Below, in pieces: positions 7,764 to 14,461 of a stretch of 56,931 bases of DNA. The notes beneath the pieces are model-generated. The model did not search any database, was not told the origin of the DNA, and worked only from the letters and a program-made list of their open reading frames with translations. Where the stretch lies: positions 1 to 56,931 of the forward strand of contig DATIZR010000019.1 in NCBI GenBank assembly GCA_035516965.1. The letters are read 5' to 3'. How positions within the stretch are numbered: position 1 is the stretch's first letter; each line of letters starts with the position of its first letter. The position numbers and the translations under genes are program-made. Source of the stretch: Nitrospirota bacterium. GTDB taxonomy: Bacteria > Nitrospirota > UBA9217.

Positions 7764-8822
7764 TTAATTTTGGCGAATGATGTTGTATGGATACGGCTCA
7801 GAAGGTTTCCCGTCGTCATTCGTCACGACGATCTTGACTTGTGTAGGTGACATTCCGGACGGGACAGCGACTTTAATTGACGTGTCTGTCCAGTCTTCCT
7901 TCTTATCAACCGCACCTTTCTGTTCATCGAACTTCACAATGCCTTTCCCTTGCTGTTTGCCAAACCCTTTGCCAGTCACCGTGACCTTGTCACCGGCCTT
8001 GGCTCCCTCGGTCGGATCGACTTGCGATATCGTGGGCACTGTGGGTACTACGGAACCCCCGGTCTTTCCGTCACCGGACTTGGTGGCGCTGGCGGCCTCA
8101 GTGGCGGCCTTGGAACCAAAGTAGAATCCCGTGATCGCTGTCAAGGTGCCGGCCAGTAACATGAGTAGCTTCTCCGCTATGTCGGGAACCTTGCCGGGCG
8201 GGAACACGACGAGGTGGAAGACTGCAATAGCCAGGACGAGGATGAGCGTCACTGCGACAATGCCTCGCGTGAGCCCAGTGAGGCCTGTTGGCCCCTGGTC
8301 CATGTCCGCGAGGAGGGCCTTGATCTGGTCGATGGTCGCATTACACCCGTCCAGTTTGTTGAGAACTTTGGACCGCTCCGCGTAACTCCTATTGATGTCG
8401 TAAAAAGTGAAAATAGACGGCGGCAAAACGATGAGAAAAACATATAGAAGGAGAAGCCAGACTCCCTTGATTCTCTCCGTGGACTCTACATATTTCAGTT
8501 GTCCTACGGCCACCACCTTGTCGTCCTTGCCGAGGACCTCAACGTCGGCCAGACCTACAAGGTCGAGTTTCGGAAGTTGGACGGACAACTTGCCCTCCGA
8601 CCGTTTCACGTCGACTACTTGTCCGCCTAATCGAATATTTTTGATCTCTTCCTGATTTTGGATGCTCTTGTCCAGCGTGATTATAATCGTCGGAGTTGTG
8701 CCCTTCAGGATTCGATCGGGACTGAAGCGTGCCTCAGGCTGGTCCGCATGAATATTTACGGCTGCTGCTGCAAAGACGACCACTGCGATAACGGCGATGA
8801 ATGTGATGCGACGTATACGCAT
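7764..8822 (-). CDS. Three-TM membrane protein with C-terminal IPT/TIG domain
   Basis: The start is the ATG at 8820-8822 (MRIRRITFIA) with AAAAGGAGG upstream; the frame is open further upstream but lacks support. The product is 352 aa. Residues 1-27 are a signal peptide. Residues about 30-112 form a beta-rich extracytoplasmic domain (ARFSPDRILKGTTPTIIITL) that resembles another Ig-like unit. Predicted membrane helices lie at about 120-141, 187-207 and 217-237, with a charged loop (142-186) between the first two. A Gly/Ser/Thr linker leads to an IPT/TIG domain (262-348: PTISQVDPTEGAKAGDKVTV, TGKGFG, VPSGMSPTQVKIVVTNDDG). TIG units bind ligands or other proteins at cell surfaces. The specific role is unknown. 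Confidence 0.7.
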   Translation of the reverse strand: MRIRRITFIAVIAVVVFAAAAVNIHADQPEARFSPDRILKGTTPTIIITLDKSIQNQEEIKNIRLGGQVVDVKRSEGKLSVQLPKLDLVGLADVEVLGKDDKVVAVGQLKYVESTERIKGVWLLLLYVFLIVLPPSIFTFYDINRSYAERSKVLNKLDGCNATIDQIKALLADMDQGPTGLTGLTRGIVAVTLILVLAIAVFHLVVFPPGKVPDIAEKLLMLLAGTLTAITGFYFGSKAATEAASATKSGDGKTGGSVVPTVPTISQVDPTEGAKAGDKVTVTGKGFGKQQGKGIVKFDEQKGAVDKKEDWTDTSIKVAVPSGMSPTQVKIVVTNDDGKPSEPYPYNIIRQN

Positions 8823-9048
8823 AATGCCTCCTTTTCGGCGATTGCTACCGCACCCGACGTGCGGATAGTCCCTGCAGTCCGCGAAAGTTGACAGGCCCGT
8901 TCTTATCACATATTGCCCCGCCAGGTCTAGGCCGACGACTGGGCAACGCCCTCTTAATGCTCCTATGGTCAAATAAACGCTAACTGAGTAACCCTGATAT
9001 AAGGTGCGGGGCTTGGCCCCTGCCAACCTTAATAGGGGTCACACTCGG

Positions 9049-9432
9049 CGACAAATCTCGGATGTTGACAACTGCGCCCGGACTCAAGAAGTTCAAGTCT
9101 TCATCATATCCAAGGTTCGCTTCTGCAAACTGCTACCGCATTTTTGTTGCCCTCTCTCCCGGCCGGCCGAGTGGACGAGTTGAGCTTCAAGAGTTAATTA
9201 GCCTTTGTCGCGTCGATCACATCGCCGGCCGAATGCATGATCGATTGAACATCTCCCAGGGCGACGGCTGAAGCCAGTTGTACGACAGGCTCGGCTATTT
9301 TCATCACGTTCTTGACCCGCCCCGCGGTGTCCGCCGCGCTGCTCAGGGCTTTTTTTGCGTCATCGATCCTGGATATGCAATTCTGTATATTGCCTCCCCT
9401 GCTTCCGATGGTTTTTGCGTGCACGGCTGAAA
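9049..9432 (-). repeat. Repeat module, unit 1 (5'-truncated gene plus conserved 3' flank)
   Basis: Unit 1 comprises the flank at 9049-9193 (starting GACAAATCTCGGATGTTGAC on the plus strand) and the gene-like part 9194-9432. The flank aligns imperfectly with those at 9445-9594 and 10218-10356: a shared TCAAATCTcGG/aTGTTG start, a CTGCTACCG/CTGTTACCG-type core and an AATTAA-type end at the stop codon. The intact gene in unit 3 shows that unit 1 lost the 5' third of its gene. Confidence 0.65.
9194..9432 (-). pseudogene. 5'-truncated paralogue of the 131-aa gene at 10357-10752
   Basis: The readable product from AVHAKTIGSRGGNIQNCISR to the stop is almost identical to the C-terminal 77 or so residues of the intact copy (changes include A to G, V to A, R to H and S to A). 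Homology stops abruptly after GCGTGCACGGCTGA near 9432, where the sequence switches into the 3' flank of the next module. No start codon with a ribosome-binding site lies in the remaining frame, so it is probably not expressed as a full protein. Confidence 0.7.
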
Positions 9433-9444
9433 GCGCACTCGTGG

Positions 9445-9639
9445 TCAAATCTAGGATGTTGACAAATATACCCGAAGTTAAAAGGATCAGATCTGCATCA
9501 GAGACATAGACAGGGCTGGCTTATTCATCTTGTTTTCGTGCCGTTTGTTACTCTATCTACAGGTTGTCCGTGCTGACGCGGCTAGCCTGACAAGTCAATT
9601 AACTTTCGCAGCGTAGATCGCGTCGCCGGCTGAACTTTT
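9445..9639 (-). repeat. Repeat module, unit 2 (3' flank plus last 14 codons of the gene)
   Basis: The flank begins GTCAAATCTAGGATGTTGAC and contains CCGTTTGTTACT, which is also found in unit 3. It ends at 9595-9639 in a remnant encoding KSSAGDAIYAAKVN-stop. This aligns with the end of the intact copy (RSAGDVIDATKSN-stop). It is the most eroded of the three modules. Confidence 0.6.
9595..9639 (-). pseudogene. C-terminal remnant of the same small gene
   Basis: Only the last 14 or so codons survive (SSAGDAIYAAKVN then TGA); upstream sequence is unrelated and AT-rich. It is recognised by its alignment with the ends of the copies at 9194 and 10357. Confidence 0.6.
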
Positions 9640-9682
9640 GCTTGCACGATATCGCTGCATGAAAATTATTTTGTGTTTTTTT

Positions 9683-10195
9683 AAACATCCGCGCATTACC
9701 CGCAACCGATGCAACTATTATTGACCGCTGATCAAACTTATCAGAAGCCCTCCTAGTCTGGACGACCTGTTTTAGTAATAGTGGGTCCATCAGGGTATCC
9801 AATGGCACTAAGTGGTGTATTCCAAACATGAATACTATTCCAGTTGAACTGGAACCTATCCATTACTGCCGGGGATTCAATCCATCTTTTCTTTCCGTTG
9901 TCAAACAAAAACACCTTAGGATTGTCGTAGCATCTGAAAAGTATCGCTGTTTGATCCACGGCTGGCCCATCGTCTATGGCATTGATGTCAATGTCGAGGT
10001 GGATATTGTCCCATGTTTTAAAAAGTGCATCATAAACCCCTGGGTTCGGTATTCCACGCTTTTTGCCTTGGTCAATCACGTAGACAGTATCTTCGCCAGG
10101 TTTTCTAAATCTGAGCCCATCAAGGTCTGTTCGCAGTCCCATTTCGTCCTCCTTCATTTGGTTGGCTCATTCAGCGATTAAATGCGCGGATGTTT
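9683..10195. repeat. 15-bp perfect inverted repeat flanking the 129-aa gene
   Basis: AAACATCCGCGCATT at 9683-9697 recurs as its reverse complement AATGCGCGGATGTTT at 10181-10195. The interval holds exactly one gene (9753-10142). The segment sits between repeat units 2 and 3, so it may be an inserted cassette. No transposase is present. Confidence 0.55.
9753..10142 (-). CDS. Hypothetical protein with two tandem about 50-residue repeats
   Basis: The ATG at 10140-10142 (MGLRTDLDGLRF) is preferred over one five codons upstream because AAGGAGGACGAA precedes it. The 129-aa product has two similar units: the first opens VYVIDQGKKRGIPNPGVYDA and runs to IDDGPAVDQ; the second opens VFLFDNGKKRWIESPAVMDR and runs to YPDGPTI. 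Each has the pattern V-[FY]-[VL]-[IF]-D-x-G-K-K-R-x-I-x-x-P, an aromatic residue before N-x-I-H, and a closing DGP. Such units occur in secreted or cell-wall proteins of several phyla, but there is no signal peptide here. Function is unknown. An inverted repeat flanks the gene. Confidence 0.6.
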   Translation of the reverse strand: MGLRTDLDGLRFRKPGEDTVYVIDQGKKRGIPNPGVYDALFKTWDNIHLDIDINAIDDGPAVDQTAILFRCYDNPKVFLFDNGKKRWIESPAVMDRFQFNWNSIHVWNTPLSAIGYPDGPTITKTGRPD

Positions 10196-10217
10196 TTCAT
10201 ATCATCATTGGAACTCA

Positions 10218-10752
10218 CGATCAAATCTCGGCTGTTGGACGCGGGACCCAGAGAGTCTCTTCATCATAGGTAAGCGGCGCCTACTCAAACTGTTACCGAG
10301 CCGTTTGTTACTTTCTCAGCATCCGGGTGTCCGGAGAGTGTGCTAAGCTTCTCGTGTTAATTGGACTTTGTCGCGTCAATCACATCGCCGGCCGAACGCA
10401 TGATCGATTGCACATCTCCCAGGGCGACGGCCGAGGCCAGTTGTACGACAGGCTCGGCTATTTTCATCACGTTCTTGACCCGCCCCGCAGTGTCCACCGC
10501 GCTGCTCAGGGCTTTCTTTGCGTCGTCGATCCTGGAGATGCAATTTTGGATATTGCCTGCCCTGCTTCCGATGGTTTTTGCGTGCACGGCTGACGCTTTG
10601 TTGAGCGTATCGACGATGGCCTGGTTTATCTTTGCTATATCGTCTATGGAGAGCTGCTCAACCTTTTGCTGTTTGAGCTTTCTCAGATTGCCGGCCATAT
10701 CGATCAGGGCGTCGCGCGCCTGGAGCATTTGCTGTACATCGGGCTTAACCAT
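10218..10752 (-). repeat. Repeat module, unit 3 (complete gene plus 3' flank)
   Basis: This is the most complete module: flank 10218-10356 (GATCAAATCTCGGCTGTTGG at its left end, CCGTTTGTTACT inside) followed by the intact gene 10357-10752. It serves as the reference for the decayed units 1 and 2. Confidence 0.65.
10357..10752 (-). CDS. Hypothetical helical protein, intact member of a local gene family
   Basis: The start is the ATG of MVKPDVQQM at 10750-10752, behind GGAGGAAAGAATAGGG; an ATG nine codons upstream has no ribosome-binding site. The 131-aa product is almost entirely helix-forming, with Lys/Gln-rich and Ala/Val-rich amphipathic stretches (LRKLKQQKVEQLSIDDIAKI, then AVDTAGRVKNVMKIAEPVVQ). 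It has no signal peptide, membrane segment or family motif that I recognise. Two decayed copies of its 3' half lie at 9194-9432 and 9595-9639. The amylase gene ends 42 bp upstream, so the two may be co-transcribed. Confidence 0.65.
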   Translation of the reverse strand: MVKPDVQQMLQARDALIDMAGNLRKLKQQKVEQLSIDDIAKINQAIVDTLNKASAVHAKTIGSRAGNIQNCISRIDDAKKALSSAVDTAGRVKNVMKIAEPVVQLASAVALGDVQSIMRSAGDVIDATKSN

Positions 10753-10794
10753 CCCTATTCTTTCCTCCGGCTTTTTCATGTTGGGTCAAAACCC

Positions 10795-12129
10795 TCACCC
10801 CTCCAGCACATACACCGCATACCCTCTTGGCGGGGCGTAGAATTCACCCCAACCATCGCCGTTGGTCCATTGCTCCTGCGGAATCCCCGCATCGTCCCTT
10901 CCGCGCCACGCCGCAGGAACGAATCTCGTGTTGCTCCACTGCGTCTTTACCCCTGCCCCGTTCCAGGCATCGCCCCGGTTGTTCATGACGAAGACGAGCC
11001 CCTTTTGCGCGCCCATGCCGCTTCGCTGCATGATGTAGAGGTCGTCGTCGCAATGGAGGATTGATGTTCCACCCCCCGCGTGGTCTTCATGCACCCGCAC
11101 GAGGGCATCGATCCCGCCCTTGAGCCCTGCCTGCGCCAGTCCCCACGTGTAGTAGTCCTGCCAGAACACGCAGGGGTAACCCTCGTGGGTCAGGATGAAG
11201 GCGTAGGCCAGCATCTTTTCGTTCACGATCGGATCGTCGCGCGCAATGTCGTGGTTTTCCACGAACGTGACGGCCTGATAGGGCCTGTCTTTCATGAGGG
11301 TCCCGCCCTCGGCCAGGCTCCTCAGGCTGAACCCGTAGGTGTCGCACAGGTCCTTCAGGCGATAGCGCAGCGGAAAATCGAAGGCGCCTGCCGGGTTGTC
11401 GGACCAGGCATTCGTTTCGTCGAGCCAGTCAGAGATCCTGCGGTCGCTGTCCCAGCATTCGCCCACGCCGAAGGGCTTCAAGACCGTTCCGTTCCTGATC
11501 GCCCGCAGCTCCTGGATCGCGCGGACCATCCAGCCTCCGTACCCCTTGACGCAGTCATACCGGAAACCGTCGAAACGTATGTCTTCCAGGAGCCACTTCG
11601 CGTATTCGATGAGATGGGTGTACACGGCGGGGTTCCGGTGGCAAAGGTCGGGCATGTCGCCGAAGGCCATCTGGTCCCAGCGTTCGTACGGGGAAGGATG
11701 AAAATAGGTGTAGTCGCGCTTGAACTTGCCGCTCTTGGGAATGAACCTCGTCCATCTCTTCTGATTGTCGAGGGGGTTCAGCTCCTCGCTGTCCCCCCCG
11801 CTGTTGTGATTGATCACCAGGTCGGCATACACGTTCATGCCGCTGTCGTGGGCGGCCCGGATCAGTGCGAGCAGCTGGTCCTTCGAGCCGAACCAGGTCT
11901 TTGTCGATCCCTTCTGGGCGATGTCCCCGAGGTCGTAGTAGTCATACGGGTCGTACCCCATCGAGGGGCCGCTCAGGTTGGCGGCCTTGCTCGCGGGAGG
12001 CAGCCAGAGCGCGGTGAAGCCCGCGTCTTTCAGCGAGGGGACCTTTCCCTTGACGTGGTCCCACCACTCGTATTCTTTTCCTTCCAGCCTGGGGCAATCC
12101 CAGTAGAACGCCTGCATGATGACGCCCAC
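10795..12129 (-). CDS. Cytoplasmic alpha-amylase, GH13 family
   Basis: The start is a GTG at 12127-12129 behind GAGGAGG. The 444-aa product opens MGVIMQAFYWDCP without a signal peptide and has the GH13 catalytic barrel. Region I is YADLVINHN (about 101-109). Region II is FDGFRYDCVKG with nucleophile Asp192. Region III is GVGECWD with acid/base Glu224. Region IV is FVENHD with Asp294. The layout (QAFYW opening, YDYYDLGDIAQKGS) fits the bacterial/plant-like cytoplasmic amylases that hydrolyse alpha-1,4-glucans such as glycogen. The C-terminal beta domain ends GYAVYVLEG. It is transcribed away from luxI and shares that gene's upstream region, including the lux box about 160 bp before its start. 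Confidence 0.9.
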   Translation of the reverse strand: MGVIMQAFYWDCPRLEGKEYEWWDHVKGKVPSLKDAGFTALWLPPASKAANLSGPSMGYDPYDYYDLGDIAQKGSTKTWFGSKDQLLALIRAAHDSGMNVYADLVINHNSGGDSEELNPLDNQKRWTRFIPKSGKFKRDYTYFHPSPYERWDQMAFGDMPDLCHRNPAVYTHLIEYAKWLLEDIRFDGFRYDCVKGYGGWMVRAIQELRAIRNGTVLKPFGVGECWDSDRRISDWLDETNAWSDNPAGAFDFPLRYRLKDLCDTYGFSLRSLAEGGTLMKDRPYQAVTFVENHDIARDDPIVNEKMLAYAFILTHEGYPCVFWQDYYTWGLAQAGLKGGIDALVRVHEDHAGGGTSILHCDDDLYIMQRSGMGAQKGLVFVMNNRGDAWNGAGVKTQWSNTRFVPAAWRGRDDAGIPQEQWTNGDGWGEFYAPPRGYAVYVLEG

Positions 12130-12285
12130 GGAACCTCCTCACGATGTCGATTAGCAATGGGTGTTGTGGGAACGGACAAGTGTTATTGCGCGTGGCGTTC
12201 TTCTTCGTGCGGATTCCGGCCAATGCATCCCGGCGTCCTCCGCTGGTTTCCTCTTTAAACTATAGTAGGAAATCCCGGATACGTC

Positions 12286-12305
12286 ACCTGTCAATAGTGA
12301 CAGGT
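12286..12305 (+). promoter_or_regulatory. lux box (predicted LuxR-type operator)
   Basis: ACCTGTCAATAGTGACAGGT is a 20-bp perfect palindrome in its outer 7 bp per arm; one more C/G pair outside extends it to 22 bp. The outer half-sites ACCTGT and ACAGGT and the total length equal those of the Vibrio fischeri lux operon operator. Its centre is about 69 bp before the luxI start codon. If the promoter is class II (operator centred at -42.5), transcription would start near 12338, with a weak extended -10 (TGCTAT region, 12324-12332). The site also lies in the upstream region of the divergent amylase. Confidence 0.85.
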
Positions 12306-12364
12306 GCATTTGCCCGCGTTCGATGCTATTGATGGGTGTCAGATCATTCCAAAAAGGAGGAACT

Positions 12365-13126
12365 ATGAATATGCGGATTGTAGATACAGGCGGGATGTTG
12401 CCGGAAGTGACGGGTCGGATGGACTATCGAAGCATCGTACTGCAGGAGGCGGATCTCACGGTGAGGACCCTCATCGAGGAGAAGGACAAGGCGCAGGCCT
12501 ACCGGCTGCGCCACCGGATCTTCTGCGATGAGCTGAAATGGGTCCTTCACTCCACCGATGCCATGGAGTCTGATGAGTACGACCGGAACGCGGTCTTCTT
12601 CGGGGTCTTCGATGCGGGTAACAGGCTGGTTTCCTTCCTCCGGCTCATCATGCCCGGCCGCCAGTTCATGATGGAGAAGGAGTTTCTGTCTCTCGTCGGC
12701 CCGGAGCACCGGATAAGGAAGGAAATGGATACGGCCGAGATCTCCCGGTTATGCGTTGCGCCCGAGGCGCGGCACAATCACCTGGCCGGCAATTTCGATG
12801 TGCACCGGATATCCCTGATTCTGTTCAAGGGAGTCTATCAGTGGTGCGTGCTCAACAGGATACAATATCTCTACGCGGTAACGGAGCTGAAGGTATACCG
12901 TCTGTACTGTCTCAAAGGTTTTCCCTACCAATTGATCGGGAGGCCCGCGACGATGCCCGACGGGGTCACGGTCGTCGCCGTGATGCTGGACTGGCATGAA
13001 TTTGAAACGATGAACGCGGTCAAACGGCCGGATCTGTTCGACTGGTTCAGGCCGACTCGATTATCCCCGCTTCCAGGGCAATCGCAACCGCATGGGACCT
13101 GCTCGACGCGTTCAGCTTCAGCTTGA
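12365..13126 (+). CDS. luxI: Acyl-homoserine-lactone synthase, LuxI family
   Basis: The start is the ATG at 12365 behind AAAAAGGAGGAACT; an earlier in-frame codon at 12323 lies upstream of this site. The product is 253 aa. All ten residues usually conserved in LuxI enzymes can be placed with correct spacing: Arg49, Phe53 and Trp59 (RLRHRIFCDELKW), Asp70 and Asp73 (ESDEYD), Arg93, Phe107, then Glu125, Arg128 and Val131 (AEISRLCV). These enzymes make N-acyl-homoserine lactones from S-adenosylmethionine and an acyl-ACP or acyl-CoA. The protein is longer than typical (190-220 aa), with about 25 extra N-terminal residues and a C-terminal tail encoded in the region overlapping luxR. It probably forms an autoinduction loop through the lux box. 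The acyl group cannot be predicted. Confidence 0.9.
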   Translation: MNMRIVDTGGMLPEVTGRMDYRSIVLQEADLTVRTLIEEKDKAQAYRLRHRIFCDELKWVLHSTDAMESDEYDRNAVFFGVFDAGNRLVSFLRLIMPGRQFMMEKEFLSLVGPEHRIRKEMDTAEISRLCVAPEARHNHLAGNFDVHRISLILFKGVYQWCVLNRIQYLYAVTELKVYRLYCLKGFPYQLIGRPATMPDGVTVVAVMLDWHEFETMNAVKRPDLFDWFRPTRLSPLPGQSQPHGTCSTRSASA

Positions 13127-13817
13127 TGTTTTGACCGTGAAAGTGGACGGTCCTTTCGCTGATGCGCAGGATCCGGGAAATGTCCCAGGTGCTTTTTCCC
13201 TGCGTCATCCACCTCAGCACCTCCTTCTCCCGAAGCGACAGGGTGCCTGCTGTCCGGGACCGGTCGTACTTGACGGCCCTGCAGAGCGCCTGGTGGAGAT
13301 GAGGGATGGAGACGTCGAGAATGGTTTCCGTGCGGCCGCTCTGCTCCACGGCCCTTCCGGCAAAGGAGAACAGGCTCCCCTCTTCGCCGGTGAAGCTCCG
13401 GACTCCGTGCGTGTAGCCGCGGTCGAGGCCGAAGTCCTGGGCGAGGGAAAGGAACCCCTTCGGAGGCGGCATCTTCCGGTAGGTGTCGGCCCAGTATTGG
13501 ATCCGGAAGTTTGCGAAATTCTCCTGGAGAACGGGGTCGATCTGCTCGTAATTTCTCGTGACGTAGAGCTCGATCCATTCCGAGGGATAGTTTTCATTGA
13601 CGATATCGAGTGACCGGATCTGCCCGTCCATTCCCTTTTTGCAGACAAGGCACGTGGTGACATCGTAGGCCATCAACGTCTTCAATCTCGCAAGGAGTCC
13701 CCTGAACGCATCCAGATCGTGGCAGGCAAGGCTCTCCTGGATCAGTTCGAGAAGAGAACAGGCGTCCTGATGGGACAGGTTATGAATACCGGCTTTTGTT
13801 GCCGAAGACAGGCCCAT
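13047..13817 (-). CDS. luxR: LuxR-family acyl-homoserine-lactone receptor/activator
   Basis: The 256-aa product has GAGGGG upstream of its ATG. Residues about 20-180 are the autoinducer-binding domain with the canonical contacts Trp81 and Tyr85 (YPSEWIELY), Asp94-Pro95 (EQIDPV), Trp109 (QYWADTYRK) and a Gly at 138 (THGVRSF). Residues about 192-254 are the GerE-type helix-turn-helix (LSLREKEVLRWMTQGKS, ISERTVHFH, KLNASSRSHAV). Length and order match LuxR/TraR/LasR. It is convergent with luxI and overlaps it by 80 bp. The probable target is the lux box at 12286-12305. No lux-box-like palindrome was found upstream of luxR itself. Confidence 0.92.
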   Translation of the reverse strand: MGLSSATKAGIHNLSHQDACSLLELIQESLACHDLDAFRGLLARLKTLMAYDVTTCLVCKKGMDGQIRSLDIVNENYPSEWIELYVTRNYEQIDPVLQENFANFRIQYWADTYRKMPPPKGFLSLAQDFGLDRGYTHGVRSFTGEEGSLFSFAGRAVEQSGRTETILDVSIPHLHQALCRAVKYDRSRTAGTLSLREKEVLRWMTQGKSTWDISRILRISERTVHFHGQNIKLKLNASSRSHAVAIALEAGIIESA

Positions 13818-14079
13818 GGCTGTGATCCCCTCACGGGCGGAAATCGGCCCGTTTGATACTTCGCGTCCCGATAAATTTTTTTTGCAGAAGGGCGATGAGT
13901 GAATCCTGATGCATTTCTTCGAACGGACACTGCAAACATGCTACGAAAGGTAACGTTCGTTATTCGATATACGTATTTGAATCGAGGCGTGTTTTATTAT
14001 CGTGAACATTTCCCTGCTTGTCAAGAAATAAAAAATCCGGCATTCGGACCGCTTCCTGCCTTTCTTCGGTGCAGCCGGC

Positions 14080-14229
14080 CTACGGGTTCTCGCACACCTT
14101 CATCCCCTTCTGTTTGAACCAGTCGCAGGCCTGCGTGAGGTACGGCTTGCCCTTGTTGTCCCTGTCGAGCGCGATCAGGTAGTGGGCAGCGTCGAACAGG
14201 TCGGCCTGCAGGGTTCGCTGCTCAACTCC
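14080..14229 (-). pseudogene. C-terminal gene remnant
   Basis: An open stretch ending in TAG reads EQRTLQADLFDAAHYLIALD followed by a short basic region, QACDWFKQKGMKVCENP and the stop. This looks like a real protein end (balanced composition, two Cys near the C-terminus). Upstream the plausible protein sequence (DPNRVELSS) continues only in another frame and then dissolves into repeat sequence, so a frameshift plus truncation is likely. The parent family is not recognised. Confidence 0.4.
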
Positions 14230-14253
14230 ACGCGGTTGGGGTCCCCTTTGCGA

Positions 14254-14270
14254 CTTTGCGGCTTTGCGCG
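14254..14270 (-). repeat. 17-bp dispersed repeat, copy 2
   Basis: This is the exact reverse complement of 1876-1892 (CTTTGCGGCTTTGCGCG on the plus strand), about 12.4 kb away. It lies between the gene remnant and the four-helix-bundle gene. Confidence 0.6.
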
Positions 14271-14461
14271 ATAAAAAAGTCAGGCCTTCAGGGTGGGACC
14301 CTTCATTGCCATCGGTTCATGAAGGGAATAGGGACCGAGGGGGGGAAATCGCAAATCAGACGCGGTGACGGGGCGACGGGGAAAAACGTAAAGCGGACGC
14401 GGTGACCGAGTAGCGAAGGGGTCAGAGTAGAAACGACAAGGCGAAAGGCCTGACAACATGA
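14271..14461. other. G-rich intergenic sequence downstream of the four-helix-bundle gene
   Basis: No gene is seen. There is an inverted repeat CCCTTCAT...ATGAAGGG near 14307-14335 and two copies of GACGCGGTGAC near 14359 and 14395 within G-rich sequence. Similar G-rich strings occur on the opposite strand on the other side of the four-helix-bundle gene. Confidence 0.45.

Noticed and set aside
9049-10356. Repeat flanks considered as integron attC sites
   Set aside because: A GCTCAAC string resembles one half of a core site, but no matching GTTRRRY partner or integrase is present and the conserved blocks do not have attC symmetry.
13818-13990. Second lux box upstream of luxR
   Set aside because: The region is AT-rich but contains no ACCTGT/ACAGGT-type palindrome.
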